Under the pieces are notes generated by a model. That model was not told the DNA's origin. It saw nothing but the letters and a program-made list of their open reading frames with translations, and did not search any database. This document shows, piece by piece, positions 43,023 through 51,674 of a stretch of DNA of 64,000 nucleotides. Position 1 is the first letter of the stretch; each line of letters opens with the position of its first letter. The stretch is from Chitinophaga sp. S165 (GTDB taxonomy: Bacteria; Bacteroidota; Bacteroidia; Chitinophagales; Chitinophagaceae). The stretch spans positions 2,042,991-2,106,990 of the forward strand of contig NZ_QGTG01000001.1 of NCBI RefSeq assembly GCF_003182155.1. Direction: 5' to 3'. Both the position numbers and the translations under genes were made by a program.

Positions 43023-44604
43023 TTCCATTCCCATATTCAGGCCATGGGCGCCGGAGTGGCTGGTGAAGGTGATCTTATTCTCGCTGATCCTGCCGAACCT
43101 CGTTCTGTTCTTTCTTCCCCTGGCGAATGTCAATGCAGCGGCGGGTTATTACGGCAGTGAGCCGGCCGATATACAATATGCTGTAGCCCTTTTTTATGCG
43201 GGGTATGCCGGGTTTTATGGTCTGGAGCGCCGTTTCTTTAATTACCTTGCCAGCAAGGAGTATTTTATCCTGTTCACTTTCCTGCAGATCCTTACCAGCC
43301 TCATTTGTTACCTTACGCATGAGATCTATATTCTGTTTCCCGTACGGTTTATACAGGGTATGTTATTTGCCGGCACAGTAACGCTTTCTCTTTCTTTAAT
43401 GTTTACCCGTTTAAGCAGTGAGCGGGCTAGGGAGGTTAGTTTCTCCGTTTTCTTTGGTGTGCTATTGTGCACGATACCATTCACAAACCTCGTAACAGCT
43501 GATCTGATCGATTCATACAATTTCAATATTGTTTATAAAGGGACCTTGTTCTCTTATCTGCCTTGTCTCATCATGTTATTGCTCAGCATGAACAATGTAC
43601 GGCTCAATATCCGCTTTCCATTGTCTAAGCTGGACTGGCAGAGTTTTGTGATGTACAGTATTGTACTTTGCCTGATCGGTTACATTATGATCTATGGACA
43701 GGAATATTACTGGCTTGAAGATCAGCGGATCAGGTATAGCGTTATTGCGATTGTGGGAATTACAGTGTTGTATATGCTGCGGCAGAAAGCTATGAAGCGC
43801 CCATATGTAGATATGCGTGTTTTCCGGTTCCGCAATTTCCGGGTTGCGCTGCTGGCTCTTTTTGTAATGTACATCTGCCGGTTCCCTTTAGGGATCACCA
43901 ATAGCTTCTTTGCAACTGTTTTACGGTTTGATCCTATGCATGTATCGTATATCAACGCTATCAATATTGCGGGGCTGATAACGGGTGTTATTATAGCCTG
44001 TTGCATGACACTTCAGCAGAAGTCTATACGCTATATCTGGCTGCCAGGATTCTTATTATTGCTTGTCTTTCATATCGCGATGTTCTTTCTCTTCGATATA
44101 CAGGCGGATGAATACAATTATTTCCTGCCACTGTTTATACAGGGTCTCGGTGTAGGTATGATCATGGTCCCAACTATTATTTATGCAATATCTGCTGTGC
44201 CGGTTGCACTAGGGGTATCGGCATCTGCCATTTGCCTGGCGATCCGTTATCTCGGTTTCTGTGTGAGCATTGCCATCATTAATTATTTCGAGCTCTTTGA
44301 AAAGGGCAGGCACTATAGTGCCTTCCAGGACCATCTGACAAAAATTGACCCGATGGTAAGACAAACGAGGCATATCAGAGTTACAAATTTACTAGCGAAA
44401 GGATTGACGCATGCGCAGTCCATAAAGGCGTCGAACAAATTACTGGTCCGTGATATCAACGGACAGACACAACTCCGGTTTGCGATGGACTACTATGAGT
44501 TAATGTCATGGTTATTAATCGGGATCATACTCCTTATAGCGCTATTCCCTTACCTGAACAGGACTGTTGTGTATTTAAGATCGCGCAGGCTTTCTCCTGC
44601 ATAA
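43015..44604 (+). CDS. EmrB-type MFS drug efflux transporter (DHA2-like)
   Basis: 529 residues from the ATG at 43015 (MDNSIPIFRPW), which overlaps the stop of the fusion protein by 8 bases; an ATG at 42988 is the alternative. About 14 membrane helices are seen, as expected for a DHA2-type pump that works with EmrA and TolC. Typical MFS features are weak: ILPNLVLFFLPLANVNAAAG at helix 1 and an early charged loop. The C-terminus is cytoplasmic and basic (YLRSRRLSPA). With the two preceding genes it makes a complete tripartite exporter for drugs or other amphiphiles. Confidence 0.9.
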   Translation: MDNSIPIFRPWAPEWLVKVILFSLILPNLVLFFLPLANVNAAAGYYGSEPADIQYAVALFYAGYAGFYGLERRFFNYLASKEYFILFTFLQILTSLICYLTHEIYILFPVRFIQGMLFAGTVTLSLSLMFTRLSSERAREVSFSVFFGVLLCTIPFTNLVTADLIDSYNFNIVYKGTLFSYLPCLIMLLLSMNNVRLNIRFPLSKLDWQSFVMYSIVLCLIGYIMIYGQEYYWLEDQRIRYSVIAIVGITVLYMLRQKAMKRPYVDMRVFRFRNFRVALLALFVMYICRFPLGITNSFFATVLRFDPMHVSYINAINIAGLITGVIIACCMTLQQKSIRYIWLPGFLLLLVFHIAMFFLFDIQADEYNYFLPLFIQGLGVGMIMVPTIIYAISAVPVALGVSASAICLAIRYLGFCVSIAIINYFELFEKGRHYSAFQDHLTKIDPMVRQTRHIRVTNLLAKGLTHAQSIKASNKLLVRDINGQTQLRFAMDYYELMSWLLIGIILLIALFPYLNRTVVYLRSRRLSPA

Positions 44605-44686
44605 TGCACACAGTACAGCCGTTACCGGAGACAGGAGAAAAATATCATTCATGGAACAGGTTAATATGTTCGTATAAAAACCAACA

Positions 44687-45286
44687 TCATCTAAAATAAT
44701 AATACCATTTGCTTTCATAATTGGTGTCAAAATTCTCTTTACTATCCAGATAAATGGCAAACTCGTTTCTGTCTATATAGCCAAATTCGTCATACTCTTT
44801 TAACAAAGCATAAAAAAGATCAGTCCACCTGCTTACGGTTTCGCTGCCCGTATAGGCTTTTACCTGTTCATCAGTGAAAAGGAAGAAACCAGGTCTGATG
44901 CCGAAAGAGGTCGCCATGATCAGCCAGAGGTTTTCGTCGTTCAGGTCTTGCTGTAATTGTTTGATCCGTTCACCCGGGACGTTATTGATCGTTTCCGCTT
45001 TTGCTATGGGTTCGAAGGCGCCGTAGATCACCCAGAGATCTTCTGTTTGATATTGTAAGCCTGCCGATTCCACTATTCTTGTAAACTCCTGTGCAATGGC
45101 CTGCTGTTTAGGAGCCTTCATGCTTCCGTTCCTTTCCAGAAATTTAGTCTCCTCAGATCTAAATTCAAAACAGATCAGCAGGCGGGGTCTATTGCCGTCA
45201 TTGATGGTATCGTATAGTATGTTGATGGGTTGAACGCCATATGTAGTATTTATCCATTGAGCAAGAGGTTCGAAGTCAATGTTCAT
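44687..45286 (-). CDS. Cytoplasmic protein of unknown function (possibly DUF3885-like)
   Basis: 199 residues from 45286, preceded by a purine-rich stretch (AAAGAGAAG) right before the ATG; an ATG at 45358 would add a basic 24-residue leader. It has no signal peptide. The C-terminal part (about 150-199, LFYALLKEYDEFGYIDRNEF ... YLDSKENFDTNYESKWYYYFR) resembles the end of DUF3885-type proteins, a tentative match. The N-terminal part is acidic and mixed alpha/beta. It is convergent with the efflux operon. Function unknown. Confidence 0.65.
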   Translation of the reverse strand: MNIDFEPLAQWINTTYGVQPINILYDTINDGNRPRLLICFEFRSEETKFLERNGSMKAPKQQAIAQEFTRIVESAGLQYQTEDLWVIYGAFEPIAKAETINNVPGERIKQLQQDLNDENLWLIMATSFGIRPGFFLFTDEQVKAYTGSETVSRWTDLFYALLKEYDEFGYIDRNEFAIYLDSKENFDTNYESKWYYYFR

Positions 45287-45390
45287 CTTCTCTTTACCCT
45301 TCTTAATGCGTTTGGTTTGCTGGTATGATCTATCCGAAGGTAATAACATAAGGACCAATATACGATAATTCCGGTAAGGCTATCGTATGC

Positions 45391-46809
45391 TTACAGCACT
45401 TCCAGTTCATAGATTGAATATCCTCTTTTTCCCGGCGGCTTTTCTTTCAGATCCAATTTAATAAATCTTGCAACTGACGATGATATATCCAGCGTTTCCT
45501 GCCCTCCTCTCCCATTGTTCACAGTATGTATTTTCGACCAATTTTTACCATCAATGGAAGCCAGCAGATCATAGCTTTTAGCATAAGACGCTTCCCAATT
45601 AATTACCAGCTTCTTAACAGTGTATTCCTTCTTCATATCCAGGAGTACGAATGCCTGGTTACAATTTTCACTTGACCACCTTGTGGAAAGGTCTCCATCA
45701 ACGATATTGCCAACGCAGAACATAGGGTTTTCGTTTTCCGATCTGGTCCCGGACACAACATTGCCATAATAGTTAGCCATGTTGCCCTTTCCGTCTTCAA
45801 CGATAGATAACAATTGTTCTTTGCTGGTGATCATTCCATTCCTGTTCCGAACGGATAACGTATATGATGCTGTGCCTTCGGTACCATTGAGTATTAAGTC
45901 GTACTGTCCCGTGGCTCCCTCTTTCAGCTTGAACAATGATTGCGGATTTCTGATGGAATGAATTGCTACGTCTTTCAGGTTTTCATCCGAGAGCATTGCT
46001 GCATTTATAAAATTCTTATAGGTGAGATCACGGTTTGAAATGTTGGGAATCTTACTGGTATAAATCAGCGGGTAATCTGTAAGCCAGCGGACGCCGTTCT
46101 TTAGTAATTCCTGGTATCCTGTATTTTCTTTGGCGCGAAGGTCATGTCCCAGGGTAAGGCTCATTACTTTGCCTTTCTTTACAGGATGCCACCACATTAC
46201 CGGGTGATTCTCCGCCCTGGCGATAACATCAATTTCCGGTGTAACGGGTTGGAAATAGTATAACTCATCTTCTGTATCGAAATCATTTACAGATCTTGAT
46301 ACGGGATGTTCTGCAGACTTTCTGAACTGATATTTGTAACCCCAGAATTCTTCGTTGTTGGTATATACTCTGAACTTAGCAGGTTCTGTAGAAGGTCCGC
46401 CGATGAAGATGCCTCCTATCAGCTCTTCATACTTTTCCCAATTTAAAAAGCTGAGTATACCACAGTGCAATGTAAGAAGGGATTTGCCACTGGCAACAAA
46501 CTGGTAGACGGCATCAAGCTCATTTACGCCCGGAGTAAGGAAAAGGGAGTTGCTGATTAAGAGGTCGTATTTATTTAAATGCTGGCTGTTCAGATCTTTG
46601 AGATCTGTGGTTGTGTCTATATCTACTATTCCCTGAAGGAGCTGAGCCACCTTATCGTTATGAAAATCATGTGTCCAGGGGGGATAGTTTTCTTTCAAGG
46701 CGGGTATATTACCATTGCCGGTTAAGATCAGCGCTTTGGGTAAACGCTGTGCATACGTGCTTATCGAGATTATCCAGCACGTCACAATGAAAAAGAGCTT
46801 CTTTATCAT
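45391..46809 (-). CDS. Exported ThuA-domain protein with C-terminal discoidin (F5/8 type C) domain
   Basis: 472 residues from the ATG at 46809, where the signal peptide starts (MIKKLFFIVTCWIISISTYAQ); the open frame runs 57 codons further upstream but overlaps the DUF1801 gene and has no signal. The ThuA-like glutamine-amidotransferase-fold domain covers about 25-245 (PKALILTGNGN, DLLISNSLFLTPG, SGKSLLTLHCGI, KGKVMSLTLGHD). A linker follows, then a coagulation-factor type C domain (about 340-472, VGNIVDGDLSTRWSSE, KKLVINWEASYAKSYDLLASIDG), which usually binds sugars. ThuA proteins are linked to trehalose or other disaccharide use, but activity is uncertain. Confidence 0.88.
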   Translation of the reverse strand: MIKKLFFIVTCWIISISTYAQRLPKALILTGNGNIPALKENYPPWTHDFHNDKVAQLLQGIVDIDTTTDLKDLNSQHLNKYDLLISNSLFLTPGVNELDAVYQFVASGKSLLTLHCGILSFLNWEKYEELIGGIFIGGPSTEPAKFRVYTNNEEFWGYKYQFRKSAEHPVSRSVNDFDTEDELYYFQPVTPEIDVIARAENHPVMWWHPVKKGKVMSLTLGHDLRAKENTGYQELLKNGVRWLTDYPLIYTSKIPNISNRDLTYKNFINAAMLSDENLKDVAIHSIRNPQSLFKLKEGATGQYDLILNGTEGTASYTLSVRNRNGMITSKEQLLSIVEDGKGNMANYYGNVVSGTRSENENPMFCVGNIVDGDLSTRWSSENCNQAFVLLDMKKEYTVKKLVINWEASYAKSYDLLASIDGKNWSKIHTVNNGRGGQETLDISSSVARFIKLDLKEKPPGKRGYSIYELEVL

Positions 46810-46957
46810 GATTGCCTGAGTTTTTCTTAAGCGAAAGATGCAATCAAGGTACATTACCTCTTCTTCAAAATCAACTATACTTTCGGATAAATTGTCTAGA
46901 TGCCATTTAATAATGAAACGGGCATCTTCCGACAGTTTGTGGACCAGGGTTAAGTGA

Positions 46958-47347
46958 TCAGACAAGCCGCTCGAGCACACCTTTTCGTTTAACGATGTTC
47001 TTATAATCCCATTGGATTTTTACGGACTTGCCTAGCCAACGTTTCAACAGGTCAGTATCTATCTGCTCTAAATCAGTATAACGTGCCTCAGCGGCTTTGA
47101 AGCTACCTTCGGGTAGCAGCTCAGGTTCATCAAAGGACTGACCACTCCAGAATAGTAGCCGGATACAGCCTTTCAGTTTACTGTAACCTACGATAGGGTT
47201 ACCGTTGATAAACCATACCGGGTGCCGGTGCCAGATCTTACTTTCTGCTCCGGGCAGATGTTTATCAATTTCCTGACGCAGCTTCTGGCAGATCGCTTTG
47301 TCTTCGGCTGACATGGAATCATTGTATTCCTGTATTGTCTGGTCCAT
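46958..47347 (-). CDS. DUF1801-domain protein
   Basis: 129 residues. The domain has the family pattern AICQKLRQEIDKHLPGAESKIWHRHPVWFINGNPIVGYSKLKGCIRLLFWSG and a C-terminal acidic/basic helix. DUF1801 (YdhG-like) proteins are small iron-binding or chaperone-like proteins of unclear role. A second, unrelated-looking member lies at 52506. The gene stands alone upstream of the ThuA gene with a gap of about 150 bases. Confidence 0.88.
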   Translation of the reverse strand: MDQTIQEYNDSMSAEDKAICQKLRQEIDKHLPGAESKIWHRHPVWFINGNPIVGYSKLKGCIRLLFWSGQSFDEPELLPEGSFKAAEARYTDLEQIDTDLLKRWLGKSVKIQWDYKNIVKRKGVLERLV

Positions 47348-47669
47348 GTGGGATGGTTTTCTTATGAGGTATTAAGGTACGGCAAAAAAATGCGTTCCGG
47401 GCAGGCGAATATAAGCCCTGTACCTGAAGGAGCTATACTGTATACATAGCGTATGACCGGAGGTGGGGTGGACTTGATCAGGTGTTGCAATGGGGACAAG
47501 TGAGCGCAATAAAATCCGGTTGCGGGGAGTGTTGAGATGGGAACCGGCAATAGAGGGGGTACTTCAGCGGTTTGCTGCAGTTACAGTAGGGATCTGATAT
47601 TTAATGAAATGAGGGTTAAAGTTCAATGGACATCTTAAGCATCAAAATATAGTAAAACGGCAGCAATAT
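47348..47669. other. Gene-free 322-bp stretch
   Basis: No ORF here is credible and I see no promoter box or strong hairpin. The central part is richer in G+C than the neighbouring spacers, which may mean a decayed gene, but no protein similarity is visible. Confidence 0.3.
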
Positions 47670-48428
47670 TTATTCACGCTGGATCAGGGGCTGATACATA
47701 CCCGTATAAGCGAGATTTAAGGCGATTTCCGGCCTTAATATGCTTTTCCTGGGGTTAGTGACTTTTTTAAGAGACTTAGGTCTTTGAGGCTCTTTTACGG
47801 CAATAATGTCTGCCGCTACGTATTGTCGGTTACAGGAAGGATCATTCTTTTGCATTCCTCTCAACTGCAGGGCGACCAGCAGCGTTCCTTTACCTTCTAC
47901 ATTCAGGGGAATGTTTGTTCCGGCGAAAGGCTCATGGGCATTATCTATCATCATTACGACGGTCTCCATGTCAATGACCCGACGTGTTGTGAAGTCAATG
48001 CGAACAGCGATCACTTTTACTTCCAGCGCGGTGATCGCTTTGTGTTGAGCGAGGGCTTGCGGGGGAATGTGTAATGTATCATCCTTAAAAAGCTTTGGTG
48101 CAGCAGTGAAGAAACGATCAATTCCCGTGTGCTGATTGAACCGGAAACCTGCTATTGCAGCACTATTACCTGCTGCCGCAATGAGTACTTTGTTGAGCCG
48201 GTTGATATGACCGTTATCACATCGGATGTCAAGATCGTCGTAGAAGGCGTTACGGATAAGGGCGCCTTTTTTGCTGGCCATGCCAAAGCGATGGGCAGCG
48301 CGACGGGTAGATGCCGTTTGCCGTACCATGTCGGGCATACTGCGCAGGAAGAACTTACCATTGCGCTGGTAGCCGATAAGATTACCGAGTTTACCGGTAA
48401 ATGGAATAACTGAATTTTGAAGTGCCAT
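47670..48428 (-). CDS. Conserved hypothetical protein (Bacteroidota type, DUF6266-like N-terminus)
   Basis: 252 residues, no signal peptide. The N-terminus (PFTGKLGNLIGYQRNGKFFLRSMP) has the GKxGNxxGYxxxGxxxxRSxP pattern of DUF6266-type proteins, which are common in this phylum. The remainder is a mixed alpha/beta region with a basic C-terminal tail (KEPQRPKSLKKVTNPRKSILRPE). The start lies just beyond a perfect 10-bp palindrome, which would fall in the mRNA leader or act as operator. Function unknown. Confidence 0.72.
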   Translation of the reverse strand: MALQNSVIPFTGKLGNLIGYQRNGKFFLRSMPDMVRQTASTRRAAHRFGMASKKGALIRNAFYDDLDIRCDNGHINRLNKVLIAAAGNSAAIAGFRFNQHTGIDRFFTAAPKLFKDDTLHIPPQALAQHKAITALEVKVIAVRIDFTTRRVIDMETVVMMIDNAHEPFAGTNIPLNVEGKGTLLVALQLRGMQKNDPSCNRQYVAADIIAVKEPQRPKSLKKVTNPRKSILRPEIALNLAYTGMYQPLIQRE

Positions 48429-48440
48429 TTATGCTAAATT

Positions 48441-48464
48441 TTGTGCTAAACAAATTTAGCACAA
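48441..48464. promoter_or_regulatory. Perfect 10-bp palindrome ahead of the DUF6266-like gene
   Basis: TTGTGCTAAA-CAAA-TTTAGCACAA (48441-48464) lies 12 bases upstream of the start at 48428, and an extra half copy TGCTAAA occurs at 48432-48438. The layout suits a repressor operator; a leader hairpin is the alternative. Confidence 0.55.
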
Positions 48465-48606
48465 TCACTAGTAAACCAGCTGAATTTCAGTCGGTTGTTA
48501 TCCACAACCGGCGACTCTCAATGTGGAAAAACGGGGTAACCTGCGGATCGTCTGGAATTGGAGGCTTTCTATTTTATGTATATATTGAGACAATTTATAA
48601 TACTAT

Positions 48607-49575
48607 ATGAAACCTGAAATATTTAAAGACTTTGACCTTTCTAACTTCTGGGACAAGCGCGAGTATGCATTGCAGGAATATGTCAGCCGGGCTCCTTCTG
48701 ACAAACTTATAGCTTCTGTTGAGCAGGAACTGGGCTTCAAATTGCCGGCATCCTACATTGAGTTGATGAAATTGAATAACGGCGGCATTCCTCACAATAC
48801 CTGCTTCCCCATCAGCGAACCCACGTCCTGGGCAGACGACCATATTGCCATTTCAGGTATCATGGGCATCGGGAGGGATAAGGCACACTCGTTGTGCGGT
48901 GATTTCGGCAGTCAATTTATGATCGAAGACTGGGGATACCCTGACACAGGCGTTTATATCTGCGATTGCCCATCGGCAGGACATGACATGGTCATGCTGG
49001 ACTATTCAAAGTGCGGTAAAGATGGAGAGCCGGAAGTCGTGCACGTTGATCAGGAATCAGACTATAAGAAGACATTTCTGGCTAAAGACTTTGAGACCTT
49101 CGTCAGAGGCCTTGTAAATGAGAGCGTTTATGACACTTCTGACGAGGAGCTCGCAGAAGCGCTTCAAAGTTTTAAGACAGGTAGGTTCTCAGATATACTG
49201 CAGCAGTATTTTGAAAAAGAAAAAGCTATCAATTTTGATAAGATCTTAAGGAACCTTTTTACCGAGCTCACAAAAGAAAAAGGATATTTTGCGCTGCATG
49301 GCGACCCGCTCTCATACCTTGCTTATGATATTCAGTTTTATCTGTTGTCCCGCAATGAGAAAATAGATTCAAAAGACGCTTTTGTGGAAGGCTATGTACC
49401 AATGGTTGCCCTGGGGAACAATGAAATATCAACAGGGGGTTATGCTGATTTCTTCGAGGACTGGTTTGACATTAAAGTAGAGAGTAAACAAATAACAAAG
49501 GGCTCTTCCGGCGGATTTGAATTTAGCGAAAGCTATAAAAAGAAATTGCTTGAAGAGATCAGCAGATACGAATAA
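48607..49575 (+). CDS. SMI1/KNR4 (SUKH) family protein
   Basis: 322 residues. The SUKH domain (about 25-170) shows SVEQELGFKLPASYIELMKLNNGGIPHNTCFP, then ISGIMGIGRDKAHS, YICDCPSAGHDMVMLDYSKCG and the final FVRGLV. SUKH proteins are best known as immunity proteins against secreted nuclease-type toxins, and as modular sensors. The second half (about 185-322) is not recognised; it is helical and acidic. No polymorphic toxin gene lies beside it, so it looks like an orphan immunity gene. The next gene starts 42 bases later in the same direction. Confidence 0.85.
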   Translation: MKPEIFKDFDLSNFWDKREYALQEYVSRAPSDKLIASVEQELGFKLPASYIELMKLNNGGIPHNTCFPISEPTSWADDHIAISGIMGIGRDKAHSLCGDFGSQFMIEDWGYPDTGVYICDCPSAGHDMVMLDYSKCGKDGEPEVVHVDQESDYKKTFLAKDFETFVRGLVNESVYDTSDEELAEALQSFKTGRFSDILQQYFEKEKAINFDKILRNLFTELTKEKGYFALHGDPLSYLAYDIQFYLLSRNEKIDSKDAFVEGYVPMVALGNNEISTGGYADFFEDWFDIKVESKQITKGSSGGFEFSESYKKKLLEEISRYE

Positions 49576-49617
49576 TTTACGGACTTTAAATTCTCATTTC
49601 CCTAGACCTAAATACTT

Positions 49618-50124
49618 ATGAACCTGAAAGGAACTATTATCAAAGCACTTATCTGCGTTGTACTCACCTGGGCCGGATGGCAATTAACCGACATGGGGCT
49701 TACTTCTCCTTCAAAAAAGGACAAGGCCATGTATGAGCAATTATGCAAAAACGGGGTAAAGACAAAAGGCCGGATATCGGATGATTATGAGCATTCCACA
49801 TTAAAGCTTATACGCGGCAGCAAAGGTACTGACATGAATACGTTTAAGTACGTTTATACCGTAAATGGCAACGACTATCACGATCAGTTTACAGTTAACA
49901 CCATGCCTAAAGGAAAAGAAATTGACGTATGGTATGACCCTGATAACCCTACTGTACATTTTACTCATAACCCCTGTGCGCAGCTGGAATATTATAAAGG
50001 TAAAGATCATCCGCTCTGGTATGCGTTTATAGGTGTGCCTATGCTTCTGACAGGCGGAGGGACATTGTACAGTATGTTTAAAAATGGCTTACGGGCGCTG
50101 TTCTCACCCAAAAGCAGAAGATAG
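49618..50124 (+). CDS. DUF3592-like membrane protein
   Basis: 168 residues. An N-terminal membrane helix (IIKALICVVLTWAGWQL) and a second near the end (WYAFIGVPMLLTGGGTLYSMF) enclose an extracytoplasmic beta domain (KTKGRISDDYEHSTL ... KYVYTVNGNDYHDQF ... VWYDPDNPTVHF). That domain matches the DUF3592 pattern. It lies directly after the SUKH gene and may be co-transcribed. Members are often found near secretion or immunity genes, but no function is established. Confidence 0.78.
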   Translation: MNLKGTIIKALICVVLTWAGWQLTDMGLTSPSKKDKAMYEQLCKNGVKTKGRISDDYEHSTLKLIRGSKGTDMNTFKYVYTVNGNDYHDQFTVNTMPKGKEIDVWYDPDNPTVHFTHNPCAQLEYYKGKDHPLWYAFIGVPMLLTGGGTLYSMFKNGLRALFSPKSRR

Positions 50125-50215
50125 GATTGATGATAGATAAATATCTTAATTTCCTTGTGGACTATCTAGTGATCAGATGTGCCAACTTATCAGGTACGTA
50201 AACCAGAAAAATATC

Positions 50216-50223
50216 TAGCTTTG
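50216..50223 (+). promoter_or_regulatory. -7 box of the Crp/Fnr gene
   Basis: TAGCTTTG matches TAnnTTTG and ends 20 bases before the ATG at 50244. No clear -33 element at normal spacing. Confidence 0.5.
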
Positions 50224-50243
50224 CAGGGTGAAATTGCAATATA

Positions 50244-50852
50244 ATGAAAAACAATTCTCCTGATTGGTATCTCCCACTTAAGGGTAAATACCCGATCGTA
50301 TCGGATACGGAGTGGGCATTGCTGGACAAACTCACAAAAGTTAAAGTCATTAAAAAGGGTGAGAGTTTCTTGCGTTATGGCAAGGTAGCCCGCTATGCGG
50401 CATTTGTCATATCAGGACAGTTTGCATTTACGATCATTGATGATGATGGAAATGAGAAGATCATCAGATTCAGTTTCTCTGATGATTTTCTGGCGAATTG
50501 TGAGAGCTATTACAAGATGGCCCCTTCCGCTATTAGTATCACCGCACTGGAAGATTCTGTCATCAGGAGGATTAATATAAAACAGTTGCAGCCGTTGTAT
50601 GACCTGCACATGAGTTTATCTGCCGTGAACTTACAGATATATCAGGAAGTGGCGGAACAAACATTTGAGCATCAGTATATTTTATCTTTAAAAAGCCCGG
50701 TAAAACGTTACCAGTTTCTATTAAAGCACAGACCTACTATCATAAAGAAAATCTCTCTCACTAACATTGCAAAGTATCTGTACGTAAGCCGTGAGGCTAT
50801 TAGCAGGGCAAGATTGCTTCTCCTTAACAAAGGTCAGAACTTTTGTGATTGA
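50244..50852 (+). CDS. Crp/Fnr-family transcriptional regulator (A)
   Basis: 202 residues. The cyclic-nucleotide-binding fold (about 20-120) includes VIKKGESFLRYGKVARYAAFVISGQFAFTI and FSFSDDFLANCESYYKM; the cAMP-contact residues of true Crp are not conserved. The C-terminal HTH is SLTNIAKYLYVSREAISRARLLLLN, an unusually short wing ending soon after the recognition helix. The 3' end of the gene overlaps a perfect CRP-type inverted repeat, and an alpha/beta hydrolase gene follows. This suggests a regulator and adjacent target. Confidence 0.92.
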   Translation: MKNNSPDWYLPLKGKYPIVSDTEWALLDKLTKVKVIKKGESFLRYGKVARYAAFVISGQFAFTIIDDDGNEKIIRFSFSDDFLANCESYYKMAPSAISITALEDSVIRRINIKQLQPLYDLHMSLSAVNLQIYQEVAEQTFEHQYILSLKSPVKRYQFLLKHRPTIIKKISLTNIAKYLYVSREAISRARLLLLNKGQNFCD

Positions 50853-50859
50853 AATCACA
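50844..50859. promoter_or_regulatory. Perfect CRP-type binding site
   Basis: TGTGATTGAAATCACA is a perfect dyad equal to TGTGA-N6-TCACA. Its centre is about 41 bases upstream of the start expected from the -7 box at 50881-50888. That is the class II activator position, and it would explain why no -33 box is present. It overlaps the end of the Crp/Fnr gene. Confidence 0.7.
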
Positions 50860-50880
50860 CACGGGCTCTTTTCAGCTTTT

Positions 50881-50888
50881 TAGCTTTG
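50881..50888 (+). promoter_or_regulatory. -7 box of the alpha/beta hydrolase gene
   Basis: TAGCTTTG fits TAnnTTTG and ends 10 bases before the ATG at 50899, giving a leader of only about 7 bases. No -33 element is seen; the CRP-type site occupies the activator position. Confidence 0.6.
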
Positions 50889-50898
50889 TAGAAAAAAA

Positions 50899-51600
50899 AT
50901 GAAACAGAGCCTGGTATTGTTACACGGCCTTTTTGGCGGACTAAGTAATTGGGATGGGGTAATTGACCATTTTGGTAATGAGTACAATATTCACGTGCCG
51001 CCGTTGCCTATCTACGATGAACATGATCAGGGTATTTTAGACTACCTGGTAGCTTCGCTTCATCATTATATAGTTTCTAATAACCTGACTGATGTTATAC
51101 TGGTTGGCAATTCACTGGGTGGCCATGTCGCTGTTCTATATGCACACCGATATGCAGCAAATGTGAGGGCTATGATCCTTACAGGCAGTTCTGGTCTGTA
51201 TGAAAACAATACACTGGGCAGCTTTCCCAGGCGGCACAGTCGCCCGTACATCCAGGAGCGCGTCGAGTATACTTTTTATGAGGCGAAGACGGCAACGAGT
51301 CAGCTTGTTGATGAAGTATTCGCTATTGTGTGTGACAACCGGAAGTGTTTTCGGATCGTTAAAACCGCTAAGACAGCTCAAAGAGAATATGTAACAAAAG
51401 AGCTGCCTGAACTGACTATGCCAGTGCATTTGATCTGGGGTACTGATGACAGGATCACTCCGCCAAGCGTTGCCGAAGAGTTTAAGCAGATGTTGCCCAA
51501 TGCTACGCTGGTGTATTTGTCTGAATGCGGCCATGCACCAATGATGGAGAAGCCCCTGGAATTTAATACGCTGATGGAAGAGTTCCTCAACAGGCTTTAG
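50899..51600 (+). CDS. Alpha/beta hydrolase
   Basis: 233 residues, cytoplasmic. The oxyanion segment is LLHGLFGGLSNWDG. The catalytic triad can be placed as S72 in the elbow VGNSLGGH, the aspartate in WGTDDRITPP (D183 or D184), and H212 in ECGHAPMMEKP. The cap region is short. These are general esterase, lipase or C-C hydrolase features; the substrate is not evident. It is expressed from its own TAnnTTTG promoter with a CRP-type site, so the preceding Crp/Fnr protein probably activates it. Confidence 0.93.
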   Translation: MKQSLVLLHGLFGGLSNWDGVIDHFGNEYNIHVPPLPIYDEHDQGILDYLVASLHHYIVSNNLTDVILVGNSLGGHVAVLYAHRYAANVRAMILTGSSGLYENNTLGSFPRRHSRPYIQERVEYTFYEAKTATSQLVDEVFAIVCDNRKCFRIVKTAKTAQREYVTKELPELTMPVHLIWGTDDRITPPSVAEEFKQMLPNATLVYLSECGHAPMMEKPLEFNTLMEEFLNRL

Positions 51601-51617
51601 TGATTTCATCACAAGCT

Positions 51618-51664
51618 AAATGTACAGATAGATACCGGTGTTCCCGGCATCTATCTGTACATTT
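51618..51664. terminator. Bidirectional terminator
   Basis: 21-bp stem with one mismatch (51618-51638 with 51644-51664), five-base loop, between the convergent hydrolase and hypothetical genes. Confidence 0.8.
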
Positions 51665-51674
51665 GCCATATACG

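Noticed and set aside
46810-46980. 57-codon upstream extension of the ThuA ORF
   Set aside because: It overlaps the DUF1801 gene and lacks a signal peptide, which begins at 46809.
47362-47550. 62-residue minus-strand ORF in the gene-free stretch
   Set aside because: Proline-rich, no signal or family, poor codon pattern; likely chance.
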